From positions 1 to 58,367 of the forward strand of contig JAPLCX010000047.1 of assembly GCA_026392035.1 (NCBI GenBank): a DNA stretch of 58,367 nucleotides, read 5' to 3'. The translations under genes were made by a program, and so were the position numbers. This document shows positions 40,398 through 48,388 of the stretch, in pieces (the first letter of the stretch is position 1; every line of letters begins with the position of its first letter). The notes under the pieces are model-generated. The model was not told the DNA's origin. It ran no database searches and saw nothing but the letters and a program-made list of their open reading frames with translations. The DNA is from Candidatus Auribacterota bacterium (GTDB lineage: Bacteria > Auribacterota > Tritonobacteria > UBA1439).

Positions 40398-40712
40398 TCA
40401 GACTGTCTTGATCTCCTTGATTCTCACCACACTCATGGTCTGTCGGTGCCCGATGCGTCGCCTGTAATTTTTCCGTCGCTTCTTCTTTAACGGGTAGAGC
40501 TTGGTTCCCCTCTCCTCGGACTCGGACGTCCCTATCACCACGGCATTGTCGACCGTAGGATGCCCCACGAGCACCTTATCTCCCTCCGAGATAAGGAGTA
40601 CGTCCTTGAATTCAATATCCTTCCCCTTAACGGCATCCACCTTTTCGATGACGAGCCGGTCGCCCTGTGATACTCTGTACTGCTTTGAACCACTCTGTAT
40701 TATAGCAAACAT
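40398..40712 (-). CDS. rplU: 50S ribosomal protein L21
   Basis: A 104-residue protein starting at ATG 40712 ([18 protein letters not shown]), with GGAGG five bases upstream. It ends with the family's basic '[14 protein letters not shown]' segment. It heads the rplU-rpmA-obg run. The promoter should lie in 40713-40860. Confidence 0.96.
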   Translation of the reverse strand: MFAIIQSGSKQYRVSQGDRLVIEKVDAVKGKDIEFKDVLLISEGDKVLVGHPTVDNAVVIGTSESEERGTKLYPLKKKRRKNYRRRIGHRQTMSVVRIKEIKTV

Positions 40713-40865
40713 TACTTCCTCCCTCAAGTTTTACAACGATGAGATACTATACTTTTTTCATCCCCCTTTGTCAAGGTAGATCTCCCGCCTGTGTAGATCT
40801 CCCGCCCGAAATGGCGGATACCATATCGAAACGTTCACCTGATAGGTGAAATGCAATCAGAAGCA

Positions 40866-40925
40866 GTTCTCCCTGTAGGGGCTTGATTCATCAAGCCCGC
40901 CAAGCGGGTCGGATGAATCCCTGCC
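40866..40925. repeat. imperfect dyad with GGGCTTGATTCATCAAGCCC
   Basis: Contains the hairpin GGGCTTGATTCATCAAGCCC followed by GCGGGTCGGATGAATCC, giving nested inverted GATTCATC/GATGAATC words. It lies between rplU and the hicA remnant and marks the left edge of the accessory region. It is not attC-like, since core boxes are absent. Confidence 0.55.
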
Positions 40926-40960
40926 CTAGTCAATAGTGTCGAGACCCCGATATTTCCCGT

Positions 40961-41148
40961 TTATTTTGGCTTTGGAACGGAGAGACAACGGCAAATCTTC
41001 TTAGCGAGTTTTTGGAGATCTCATTATGCCGGGGAATAGCTTCAATCCACCCCGTGGCAGGATTCGTCCACAAAGAGTGAGATGCTCCCTCACGCTTAAG
41101 GAAACACCCGTGTCGCCGGAAGTGACGGAGCAGTTCCTTTTGCTTCAT
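40961..41148 (-). pseudogene. hicA: hicA toxin remnant, frameshifted
   Basis: The HicA-family mRNA interferase reading frame starts at ATG 41148 (MKQKELLRHFRRHGC) and includes the catalytic-His region 'GASHSLWTNP' and 'IPRHNEISK'. The family's next residues ('LAKKICRCLSVPKPK' then stop) are present but in another frame. One A is missing from the A-run that appears as five T at 41009-41013 on the plus strand. As written, the frame runs on to 40930 with unrelated residues. With one base restored the product would be 62 residues, normal for HicA. It overlaps the hicB stop by four bases. Sequencing error or slippage is possible, but the adjacent hicB is also broken. Confidence 0.75.
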
Positions 41149-41360
41149 CCGAGCGCCACCAATTCCCTTTCAGCATTCGGGGGAATACCGCGAAGGACAT
41201 CCTTCCTGCGGTCCTCAAGAATCAACTCGATGGCGTCTGCCAAGTTCTTCAGGCACTCCTTTTTCGTGCGTCCCTGGCCGTTCGCTCCGGGAATCTCGGG
41301 GCAGTAAGCAATGAATCACCGCCCATCGCGCTCGACAATTGCCGTGAATTCGTTGTGCAT
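41145..41360 (-). pseudogene. hicB: hicB antitoxin remnant with in-frame TGA
   Basis: Reading from ATG 41360 gives a 71-codon HicB-like protein (HNEFTAIVERDGR, then FIAYCPEIPGANGQGRTKK, ending ELVALG). The codon between these two parts is TGA (41316-41318) where relatives have Trp. A single G-to-A change explains it. TGG is used for Trp in the neighbouring hicA and elsewhere, so recoding is unlikely. HicB normally masks HicA and represses the operon. The order hicB then hicA with a four-base overlap is typical of one class. No intact antitoxin can be made from this frame. Confidence 0.75.
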
Positions 41361-41428
41361 GATTTATCTCTTCTCTTATGAAATATTATACTGCGCAGGC
41401 AATGGGGTCCTCAATCATAATTTTCCAT

Positions 41429-41487
41429 GCCCAACGTAGAAATCGGCCGCCGCGCTTTTTGCGGTCGGCTGCATTGACTCGTTATAT
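41429..41487 (-). other. degenerate attC-like recombination site (site C)
   Basis: On the minus strand the right box is GTTGGGC (fits GTTRRRY) and the left box is ATATAAC (one mismatch to RYYYAAC). Between them GCCGACCGC pairs with GCGGCGGC, leaving one extra base in the left arm, flanked by 10-11 base spacers. The bulge and orientation match the two better sites at 45571 and 48289. It lies 88 bases past the PDZ gene. The weaker left box keeps confidence moderate. Confidence 0.42.
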
Positions 41488-41574
41488 TTTTTTACAACAA
41501 ATGGCACGAATTATACGAATAAATTATTTAGTTTTCGCACAAAGCAACAAAGAACAAAATTATTTTATATCCTC

Positions 41575-42234
41575 TTATTGTTTTTTGTGTCTCGGTGCCT
41601 CTGATTGCAATATTTCTTGAGTGAGAATTTCCTTATGTCCACCAAATACCAATATTGCAAAACAGGCAGACCAGCTTTCTCTCATATTGAATTCTGAGTT
41701 TATGTTTTTTAAATATTTATTCTCTGGAGAGTTTAATTCCAGCTGGCTATTATTTTTTTCGTAATGCAAGATACCGAAAATGGAAAAATCAGGATTTGGA
41801 ATAGGATCAAATTTAAGTGATACAGGAAGTCCAATGCCCAAAAAAATACTTTTCTGATAAGTCTCTTTTCCTACTGTAATAGGACAATCTATTATTTCTC
41901 CATCGCGATATATTGTTAATGTAATTTTTGTTCCTGTCGTACTTTTTTCTATTATCTTTCTAAATGTTTTTATATTATCCACTTCCTTAGTATCTATTTT
42001 AAAGATAAGATCGCCTTCTTTAATCCCGGCATTCAATAGTGGTGTATTTTCATAAACTCTGGAGACAAATATTGCACCTGATTGATTTTGTCTTATCTTA
42101 TCCGGTAATGCAGACATTTTCGAGTAATTACCTCCAATCCAACCTGTTTGGTAAATTTGTTCGGCAGAAAGACAACCAATAAAGAAAAATATAAAAATAC
42201 CTCCCATAAATAAAAATAATCGATACTTTCCCAT
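41575..42234 (-). CDS. PDZ-domain lipoprotein, AT-rich
   Basis: A 219-residue protein. The N-terminus 'YRLFLFMGGIFIFFFIGCLS' is a signal peptide with a lipobox-like Cys near 21. A PDZ domain spans about 50-125 ('GAIFVSRVYENTPLLNAGIKEGDLIFKI' cut at the binding groove, then 'TGTKITLTIYRDGE'). No protease domain is present, so it is probably a membrane-tethered binding protein. The start has GGAGG about ten bases upstream. Base composition is clearly AT-richer than neighbours (many Ile, Lys, Asn, Phe), pointing to foreign origin. It is flanked at its 3' end by the attC-like site C and at its 5' side by repeats and an IS, consistent with being a gene cassette. Confidence 0.72.
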   Translation of the reverse strand: MGKYRLFLFMGGIFIFFFIGCLSAEQIYQTGWIGGNYSKMSALPDKIRQNQSGAIFVSRVYENTPLLNAGIKEGDLIFKIDTKEVDNIKTFRKIIEKSTTGTKITLTIYRDGEIIDCPITVGKETYQKSIFLGIGLPVSLKFDPIPNPDFSIFGILHYEKNNSQLELNSPENKYLKNINSEFNMRESWSACFAILVFGGHKEILTQEILQSEAPRHKKQ

Positions 42235-42288
42235 AATTCATTTTCCTCCTTATTAATATAACGACCGAATTGCGCGGCGATCCCACTG

Positions 42289-42308
42289 CCTGCCTGCCGG
42301 TAGGCAGG
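42289..42308. repeat. imperfect palindrome copy 3 and GC-rich spacer
   Basis: CCTGCCTGCCGGTAGGCAGG differs by one base from the perfect copies at 12803 and 30491. The same 42235-42398 gap holds another hairpin, CGAACGC/GCGTTCG, at about 42328-42345. Both are GC-rich and contrast with the AT-rich PDZ gene beside them. Confidence 0.65.
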
Positions 42309-42423
42309 AGCGGGACGCGGGGAGGAGCGAACGCATGAGCGTTCGCGCATCCGCGCCAGCAAAGCGACTGTTCCCCATGAGCATTCCTTACAGGCAATTT
42401 TCAGGCCCAAAAATCGCGTCTAA

Positions 42424-42445
42424 CTCACATTCCGCGCTTCCGGGA
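42424..42445. repeat. IS terminal inverted repeat core, left
   Basis: A 22-base core identical in inverted orientation to 44695-44716; it starts CTCACATTCCGCGC. Outer flanks of both copies are also partly alike, so the true ends are probably about 25 bases further out. Confidence 0.88.
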
Positions 42446-42479
42446 ATGAGTATTTCGTGATTTATGATGAGTTATTAGA

Positions 42480-44159
42480 TCAAAATTTCCAGAATTTCTC
42501 TTCTGTAATATCCATTAGTTTTAAGACCTGTCGTTGCGTGTGGTTTAACTGATCCCGGTACTCCTCCAGTGTGTGGCTGTTCTGAGTGATTCGGTAAGTG
42601 GAGATACCCTCAAAGGTCTTCAGGATTCGAGAAGTGGTAGGATGTGGCGCATCACGCTCTTCCGGATACAGCTTCAAGGGATCAAGCTTCTGTGCCTTGA
42701 TCCGATGACATACCAACCGCTCAATGAGCGCCTGCACCAATAACGCGAGGAAGAACACGAACATATTTGCTTCAACCCGATCAATTCGCTTGAATAACAG
42801 CGGCGCTGCCCGGTGAATGCTCTTGAATTGACTGAAGCGTTTCTCAAGCCGAGGCTGATACTTGTATATTTTCAGCACATCTCTGGGAGACACCATTGGG
42901 TCGGTACAGACCAGGGGAAACAGCCCGTCGGTTCGGGCTTCTCGGCGCAGGGCATCTTGATCGGGCGACCAATGCAGACTGTAAGAGACCCGGCAGGCTG
43001 TCCTGTATTGGGAATGGATTCCGGGGCGCCCTCGACGCCGTAGCCGCATGCGCTCAATATGGGTCCTGACATCGACGCGCATAAGATGCCGCACATCCAG
43101 CTGTGTGAGGATTCCCGTGGCAGCTCGTTCAATGCGTCCCTTTTTCTCCAAACGGCCCTTGTTGATCTTCAGGTTTAACGCCGCAAGGGACACCCCTGCC
43201 CTCCGCAGCCGATCTTCACGGCTATATCGATCCCGTTCGCGCTTCTCACTGGAGGAATACCACCATAGTGGATAGCTATCCACCCGCGTGCGGTGTTGAC
43301 CCTCATAGAGGTAAAAATATTCAGTCGTGGACTCATCACAGGGCTTTGGCCTTCTCCAGAGCAGTTTCTTTTTTATGCCGGCCACGCGGATCCCGTCCTT
43401 GAATTGACGAGCCTCCAGTCTGCCTTCCGGGAGGATGGTTATCGCCCGGCCTCCACCGGAGACGATGTGTGCAAGTTGCTTCTGCCCGCAGAGCTTGCAG
43501 TCTCCCACATAGATAAAATCAGGGCGCCCGTGAATCTGGCGCAACGTCTCCCAGGTCTCAATGTGGGTGGCATCCTCGTTCCGGTTCCCGGGATACGCCT
43601 TATGATGTACGGGAACTGCCCCGTCCTCACAGATGCTCAAGCAGAATACAAGCTGCTTGAGATCGGGCCGATGGCCCTTACTGTACCCACGGAGCATTTC
43701 AAGCCCGGAGCGCGTCCGTCCGGCGATCCTGCCGAATGTTGAGACTGTGGTGCAATCGTTGTGGATGCGACTCAGATCGATCTTGAACGTCCTGACGGCT
43801 GAAACCACAACCGATGTCATGAGGGAGGCCCGGTCGGCCTGATACAGTTTGTCAAGCGCCCGGGTAAACCTGTCATCGCTGAATTTAACGCCCGGGAGTC
43901 GTGCGTATCCCAGGCAGCGCAGATCAACTGATTCGACCCACTGTTGGAGTTCATACAGAGGATCTTTCGCCACCGCCATGTTCATTACGAGCAGCAGCAC
44001 TGCATCAACGGCGGGGATTGATCCTCGTTCAGAAGCCGGAATAGTATCGCCCAGGATTTGCCTCAGGCGCATCCGTCGCATGATCTCATCCACAAGCGGC
44101 AACCCGCCCACCTGCAAACGCATAAGTTGCCTGTCAGAGTTAGTTGACATCTTGAACAT
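42480..44159 (-). CDS. IS1634-family transposase
   Basis: About 559 residues from ATG 44159; the longer frame to 44216 would run into the divergent gene. The N-terminal DUF4277-like part (VGGLPLVDEIMRRMRLRQIL, 'IPAVDAVLLLVMNM') and the later 'HNDCTTVSTFGR', 'FIYVGDCKLCGQKQL' and 'YKYQPRLEKRFSQFKS' segments fit the DDE catalytic layout of IS1634-type enzymes. The middle Asp is in 'YVGDCKL' and the final Glu in 'RLEKRFSQ'. The frame is uninterrupted, so the element may be active. Residue assignment is by pattern. Confidence 0.85.
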   Translation of the reverse strand: MFKMSTNSDRQLMRLQVGGLPLVDEIMRRMRLRQILGDTIPASERGSIPAVDAVLLLVMNMAVAKDPLYELQQWVESVDLRCLGYARLPGVKFSDDRFTRALDKLYQADRASLMTSVVVSAVRTFKIDLSRIHNDCTTVSTFGRIAGRTRSGLEMLRGYSKGHRPDLKQLVFCLSICEDGAVPVHHKAYPGNRNEDATHIETWETLRQIHGRPDFIYVGDCKLCGQKQLAHIVSGGGRAITILPEGRLEARQFKDGIRVAGIKKKLLWRRPKPCDESTTEYFYLYEGQHRTRVDSYPLWWYSSSEKRERDRYSREDRLRRAGVSLAALNLKINKGRLEKKGRIERAATGILTQLDVRHLMRVDVRTHIERMRLRRRGRPGIHSQYRTACRVSYSLHWSPDQDALRREARTDGLFPLVCTDPMVSPRDVLKIYKYQPRLEKRFSQFKSIHRAAPLLFKRIDRVEANMFVFFLALLVQALIERLVCHRIKAQKLDPLKLYPEERDAPHPTTSRILKTFEGISTYRITQNSHTLEEYRDQLNHTQRQVLKLMDITEEKFWKF

Positions 44160-44181
44160 ATAATGCTTTAATATAATCAAG

Positions 44182-44613
44182 ATGACAACAACAAAATCCA
44201 GGACTGCATTGCTCACCCTGCACGATCAACAGACGAGACTGATCCGGCAGCTGCTCACGCTGCAGCCACTACTGCGGGGAACGGTGAGTCACGTGGTTAC
44301 TCGCTGCGGCAAGGCCAGGTGCTGGTGCGCGCAAAGTCCCAAGGGACATCCCCATGTTCGGATGTCATGGAGTCAGCAGGGTACAATCATTACCCGCAAA
44401 GTCCCTTCCTCTGATCTCGCAAATGTGCGCACGCTGACGGAAAATTACCGGAGATTTCGCTCCCTCCGGCGCAGACTGTTGGGTATGCAGTCCAAAATGA
44501 AAAAGATGTTCGACGACTATGAGATGGCATTGATTGAGCAAAGCCGAATGAGGCTCCCCTTCCTCAGCGTAGCGACAAATAATGCAGTACAAAAGAACAA
44601 AGGCGTGCAATAA
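44182..44613 (+). CDS. IS-associated DUF6788-like protein
   Basis: A 143-residue basic protein divergent from the transposase and only about 22 bases from it. 'VVTRCGKARCWCAQSPKGHPH' contains a CxxxxCxC cluster that could bind zinc, followed by a beta segment and a helix (about 75-115). Such small Cys-containing proteins occur next to some IS elements. It is inside the inverted ends here, so it is a true part of the element. Possible DNA-binding accessory; function unproven. Confidence 0.65.
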   Translation: MTTTKSRTALLTLHDQQTRLIRQLLTLQPLLRGTVSHVVTRCGKARCWCAQSPKGHPHVRMSWSQQGTIITRKVPSSDLANVRTLTENYRRFRSLRRRLLGMQSKMKKMFDDYEMALIEQSRMRLPFLSVATNNAVQKNKGVQ

Positions 44614-44694
44614 TTAGCGGAGCGATAAAAATCGGCATGCCATAACTAATTGGAGGGATTAGAGTTACAAAATTAAAATCCCTCAAAAACACCA

Positions 44695-44716
44695 TCCCGG
44701 AAGCGCGGAATGTGAG
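44695..44716. repeat. IS terminal inverted repeat core, right
   Basis: Inverted copy of 42424-42445. Beyond it, a weaker match continues to GGGCCCTGAAA-type sequence at about 44735-44744. Confidence 0.88.
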
Positions 44717-44744
44717 GTCTAAGCCACTTTTAAAGGCCCTGAAA

Positions 44745-45557
44745 TCACACAACCACCTCATTGCCAATAAGATATCGTGGTGCGACCCCGAACGCCGAAC
44801 GCCGAACGATGTCGAGTCCCGCTGACTCCAGCCGTTCTTGAGTCTCTTGGGTGTTCTTGAGGCGGACTTCGAAACGGATGAAGCCCTTCTTGGGGCGGAA
44901 CACCATGAAATTGCACGGTTGTCCGTTTCTTGCAAGCCCGATGTAGAACTTGTTGTATTTCAGTTCCAGGGTGGGGTCGTGCTGCTTGGCGATGCCAAGA
45001 AGTTGGTCCGCCATGCCCACGGTCTTCTTAGAACCTCTCGATTCCCAGTAGGCTCGATCCGTAGGCTCCTGTCCCTCTTCGTCGTCATCAACGAGGCCCA
45101 AGGACAGCAAGTCAACGACAGTCGTAAACACCAAGCCGATTTTAGAACCGGACTGAAGAGCGCGCATTTGTATGGCGATCAACGGGATCGTACCATTGAA
45201 CAGGTTGATCACATTCAGAAAGCGACTTGTAATGTCCTCTGCAACGATGACTGCCGTGTGCTCATACTGCGGATAGCGTTTCCGCTCGATATCCCAGTAC
45301 TCGATTGTGCGGATGATGTGACTTTCGTCAGTTGTGCCGAGTTGTATCTCGACCTCGTACCGTCGGGTTGACTCGGCGTCTTGCAGGAGCAGGTCCAGCC
45401 GGCCCGCCTTTGCCTGAATGCGTTCTCGGTCCTTGAGGACGATATCCCCAAGCCCAAGGATGGACGGGTCCTCGGCGATGCGATCCTGCACCCACCGCTC
45501 GTTCAACTCTGAATGATTCTGTATGGAGACGGACTCAAACTTCGTGAATTCCATCAT
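44745..45557 (-). CDS. NucS/DUF91-like PD-(D/E)XK protein
   Basis: A 270-residue protein. N-terminal residues 15-90 contain 'NERWVQDRIAEDPSILGLGD' and then 'AGRLDLLLQDAESTRRYEVEIQLG', a D-x(n)-ExE pattern of restriction-like nuclease folds. This resembles the C-terminal nuclease of NucS/DUF91 proteins but stands alone. The C-terminal half has 'IGLARNGQPCNFMVFRPKKGFIRFEV', a second domain of unknown type. The start (ATG ATG) has GGAGG close upstream and lies only 14 bases from attC-like site A, so it sits as the first gene of a cassette. Its stop abuts the IS, so its downstream attC may have been lost. Role in defence or repair is inference. Confidence 0.65.
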   Translation of the reverse strand: MMEFTKFESVSIQNHSELNERWVQDRIAEDPSILGLGDIVLKDRERIQAKAGRLDLLLQDAESTRRYEVEIQLGTTDESHIIRTIEYWDIERKRYPQYEHTAVIVAEDITSRFLNVINLFNGTIPLIAIQMRALQSGSKIGLVFTTVVDLLSLGLVDDDEEGQEPTDRAYWESRGSKKTVGMADQLLGIAKQHDPTLELKYNKFYIGLARNGQPCNFMVFRPKKGFIRFEVRLKNTQETQERLESAGLDIVRRSAFGVAPRYLIGNEVVV

Positions 45558-45570
45558 CTTCCTCCTTCAT

Positions 45571-45636
45571 GCCGAACGCCCTGCCGATAAGCTGCGGGCG
45601 CCGCAGGCGACCGTCAGCTTCATCGGCTTGTTAGGC
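45571..45636 (-). other. attC-like integron recombination site A
   Basis: A 66-base imperfect palindrome. On the minus strand the left core is GCCTAAC (perfect RYYYAAC) and the right core is GTTCGGC (one mismatch to GTTRRRY). Inner arms 45617-45627 (GCCGATGAAGC on the minus strand) and 45583-45592 pair with a single extra base in the left arm, the hallmark bulge that sets attC strand choice. The loop has its own CTGCGG/CCGCAG hairpin. It sits between the methyltransferase stop and the NucS-like gene start, as a cassette's 3' site should. Confidence 0.78.
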
Positions 45637-45669
45637 GCCCCGTGGTGCCCACTCTGATTCTGCTGCAAG

Positions 45670-47265
45670 TCACCCGAAGAGCTCCATCTGGCGTTGCACA
45701 GCGGACTTCAGCTCAGGCCAGCGCGCAATAAACGGTGCTGCCGAAATGCGGCCCAACTCACTCGGCTCAATCTTGTTGAGCCCACCGCCGTAGACGCGTC
45801 CCTCTCCGCGCAGCTCGTACCCGGTGACACATCGCAAGAACTCGTGGATCGCTGCGCCACACTCTGGTTGTAGGCGCAGTTTCGCGGCGAGGGTGCTCTG
45901 TGGATACAGCATGAGGTAGAGGTTCGTCCCTATGGCGGCCGAGCGGTTCCAGATGAAGCGAAACGGTTGCTTTTCCTCGGCGCCCCGACCCATGTACGTG
46001 CAAAGGAAGGGCGCAGGCAACCGTTGCTCCTGCCTGTACCACGGCGAGCGCTTACTGACGAGATAACCGTCTTTGATCCCCAGCGCCTCGGCGGTTTGCA
46101 GGTATGCCCAAAGGGCCGGGTACTTGGCCTCAACAACATGCTCCGGCAGCTCGCAGTCGATGACGCAGAACTGTGGGTCGATCAGCGGGTAACCATCCTC
46201 GTCGGCATTGATGATCGTCGCCTTGAGGTGGCGCGGGCTGGGGAGGATGGGGCGCAGGAACTTCTTCGGTAGGCCGCGTCTGGCCGCGTCGGTCCGCTCA
46301 AGGACGAAGAACTTGTTGCTACCCGTGGCGATACCGCGCTGGATTCGAAACAAGTCGCCGAGCGTTGGCCCTTCGCCGTTCGTGGATGTGCGACGGTCGT
46401 TCCTAGCGTGCTCGGGGTACACGGTCCACTTGCGTGAGTCGCGCAGTCGGTCGAGCGTGACGGATTCGCGGGCGTGCGGCTGAGCCATCGTGCCACCGAA
46501 GGTAAACTCCACGGTATGTTCGCGTGGCGGGGGCGCCTTGTGGAACACCAAGACGACGGATGAGACCAAAGCGTCGCCGAACTGCACATCTTCGGCGTCA
46601 AAACGATGAACGCGGAGAAGCTCCACGCGGTCCGTCAGGAAGCGTTTGAGCGCCGCGCCGTAGTTGACGTCCATGAACTCGGAGGGGATAAGCCACGCGG
46701 CATAGCCGCCTTCCTCCATCCACGCCGTGGCGAGAAGGAGGAAGTAAACGTACAGACCCGCAAGGCCGTTGACCTCGACGCCCGTCATCCGGTGCGTGAG
46801 GGCTTGCAGGCGTTCCTTGTCCTCGCGCTCCAAGTGATGATGCCGGACGTAAGGCGGGTTGGCGAGGATCAGGTTAGGCGCGACCGGGCGGCTGCTGCTT
46901 GCGACGATGCGGGTAAAGTCGCCCCGCATCACATCAAGGCCCGCCTCCGCCCACAGGTCGCGGGCGGCATCACAAAAGCCGGGATCGAGTTCGACGCCAA
47001 CGGCTTTCTCGATTTGCTCGGGACCGAAAACGGCGAGCGCGGCGCTGTAGAAGCTGCCAGTGCCAACGGAGGGGTCGGCGAAATGGACCGCGCGGAGACG
47101 GCGGCCCGCAATGGACCGAACGTAGCGGGCAATCTCGATCGCGAGGGCGTTGGGAGTCGCGAATTGACCGAGGCGGTTCCTCTCGGCGGGCGACTTCCTT
47201 GCATCGAGCGCCGCCTGCATGGCCTGTCGTCGAGCTTCAATCGTGTTCTCGTGTCGCATAATCAT
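45670..47265 (-). CDS. type II N6-adenine DNA methyltransferase (XamI-like)
   Basis: About 531 residues from ATG 47265 (ATG 47259 also possible); the longer frame overlaps the endonuclease gene. The SAM motif I is '[16 protein letters not shown]' and catalytic motif IV is '[13 protein letters not shown]' (about residues 136-139 for NPPY). A C-terminal target-recognition half follows (about 260-531, '[16 protein letters not shown]'). The fused MTase-TRD layout is usual for type II gamma-class enzymes. It starts five bases after the endonuclease stop, so both are co-expressed. It would methylate adenine in the site cut by the partner, protecting the host. XamI-type specificity is inferred from the partner. 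Confidence 0.85.
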   Translation of the reverse strand: MIMRHENTIEARRQAMQAALDARKSPAERNRLGQFATPNALAIEIARYVRSIAGRRLRAVHFADPSVGTGSFYSAALAVFGPEQIEKAVGVELDPGFCDAARDLWAEAGLDVMRGDFTRIVASSSRPVAPNLILANPPYVRHHHLEREDKERLQALTHRMTGVEVNGLAGLYVYFLLLATAWMEEGGYAAWLIPSEFMDVNYGAALKRFLTDRVELLRVHRFDAEDVQFGDALVSSVVLVFHKAPPPREHTVEFTFGGTMAQPHARESVTLDRLRDSRKWTVYPEHARNDRRTSTNGEGPTLGDLFRIQRGIATGSNKFFVLERTDAARRGLPKKFLRPILPSPRHLKATIINADEDGYPLIDPQFCVIDCELPEHVVEAKYPALWAYLQTAEALGIKDGYLVSKRSPWYRQEQRLPAPFLCTYMGRGAEEKQPFRFIWNRSAAIGTNLYLMLYPQSTLAAKLRLQPECGAAIHEFLRCVTGYELRGEGRVYGGGLNKIEPSELGRISAAPFIARWPELKSAVQRQMELFG

Positions 47266-47270
47266 CGGTG

Positions 47271-48230
47271 TTATAGCCCCAGCTTCGCGAGGTCCTCGAT
47301 CCGGTGCTCCCACACCCAGTCGATCCCCTCGGCAGCTTCGTAGCCCAGATAGTCGCTGCCAAAGTACCCACAGAGAAAGAGCACGAACGCCACGGTCGCG
47401 CCGTAGGTTGCCTGCAACTGGTGAATCTTGGTCGCCTCCTCCTTGCGGCGCTTGTTGGTGTTCGTGAAGTCGCCCGCCGACTTGGCTTCGATGAGAATCG
47501 GGAGCCGATCCTTGCGGGGCTTTCTGGGCTGAATCACCACGTCAACGGGAATGTTCACCTTGAGCACTCTGCCGACAGGTAGATTCATTCGAAACGAGTA
47601 GGTGCCAGGCTCCATGTCTATCAGTGGTTTCCCAGCCGGATGCGCCTGCTTGCGATAGCCTCGGTTGTCCAAGTACTTACCGATCAGTACGAGTTGGCGC
47701 TGCTCCTGAGCATTGCGGACGATCGGGTTGGCGACCGCGCTGCATAGGCGATCGGCAACGATCGTGGCTGCTCGTTCACGTTCGTGGTCGTTGGGGTTCC
47801 GACTCCCGGCGAGCCACGGGAAGATGTCGCGGTCCAACAGTTTCACCAAGATGCGGCACAGGGCTTTCAACTCGGTGTCGAGATCTGCACCAGGCATCCG
47901 TGCGGGGAGCTTTGCCTTTTCCATCCGGCTGACGAGATTCTTGCTCGCTTTGGCAAGCCCGATCAAACGGTCTACTGCCAAGGGTGGAGCCGTGCACATG
48001 CGGAGCGTTGGCAACGCTCCGGGGTTACTTCGCAAGGTTGCCGCATCGAGGTTCCGGAGGTCGTTTGTGGCAAGGAGCGCCGTCTTGACGTGCTCGGTCG
48101 TCTCCACCCGTGTGGAACGGAACGCCTGGGGCGCAAATCGCATGAACCACTGGTTGAATTGGTCAACAGAGGCCGCGATGTCGGCCTTCCACAGGTGCGG
48201 CTTGTTCGAGTTGATCCTTCGAGCCTTCAT
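47271..48230 (-). CDS. type II restriction endonuclease, XamI-like
   Basis: A 319-residue protein. The C-terminal third has '[27 protein letters not shown]', a PD-(D/E)XK nuclease core (D...ExK), followed by '[33 protein letters not shown]', typical of XamI-family enzymes. The helical N-terminal half may handle site recognition. Gene order endonuclease then methyltransferase, tightly spaced, forms a complete R-M system within one cassette, between attC-like sites B and A. XamI proper recognises GTCGAC; that specificity is not proven here. Confidence 0.78.
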   Translation of the reverse strand: MKARRINSNKPHLWKADIAASVDQFNQWFMRFAPQAFRSTRVETTEHVKTALLATNDLRNLDAATLRSNPGALPTLRMCTAPPLAVDRLIGLAKASKNLVSRMEKAKLPARMPGADLDTELKALCRILVKLLDRDIFPWLAGSRNPNDHERERAATIVADRLCSAVANPIVRNAQEQRQLVLIGKYLDNRGYRKQAHPAGKPLIDMEPGTYSFRMNLPVGRVLKVNIPVDVVIQPRKPRKDRLPILIEAKSAGDFTNTNKRRKEEATKIHQLQATYGATVAFVLFLCGYFGSDYLGYEAAEGIDWVWEHRIEDLAKLGL

Positions 48231-48288
48231 GAGATCCAGCCGTTCATGGCTACTGCGTTTCCGGTTGTCGCGGCCACCACCCTGGTGC

Positions 48289-48356
48289 GCCTAACGCCCC
48301 GCCTCAGGCTGAGCGGTCCGCCGCGGACCGCGATAGCCTGGAGGCGGTTGTTGGCC
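48289..48356 (-). other. attC-like integron recombination site B
   Basis: A 68-base imperfect palindrome. On the minus strand the right core is GTTAGGC (perfect GTTRRRY) and the left core GGCCAAC (one mismatch). Arms 48335-48347 (CCGCCTCCAGGCT on the minus strand) and 48299-48310 pair with one extra base in the left arm, as in site A. The centre forms a GCGGTCC/GGACCGC hairpin. It lies between the stop of the membrane-protein gene at 48389 and the endonuclease start, in the position expected for a cassette junction. Confidence 0.78.
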
Positions 48357-48388
48357 AGTCGTTCCTTTTCTGCAGTTCGTCTGTGCGT

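Larger units (their letters stand above)
42399..44744. mobile_element. IS1634-like insertion sequence with partner gene
   Basis: About 2.35 kb bounded by inverted ends. A perfect 22-base core (CTCACATTCCGCGCTTCCGG plus GA) lies at 42424-42445 and, inverted, at 44695-44716. An imperfect outer part begins TTTCAGG(C/G)CC at 42399 and 44744. Inside are a minus-strand DDE transposase and a divergent plus-strand DUF6788-type gene. No target-site duplication is obvious at these ends. The right end touches the stop codon of the gene at 44745. Confidence 0.82.

Noticed and set aside
41316-41318. In-frame TGA in hicB as a sign of UGA recoding (Trp or Gly)
   Set aside because: Many intact genes here end in TGA and use TGG for Trp, and the adjacent hicA is also broken, so simple gene decay is more likely.
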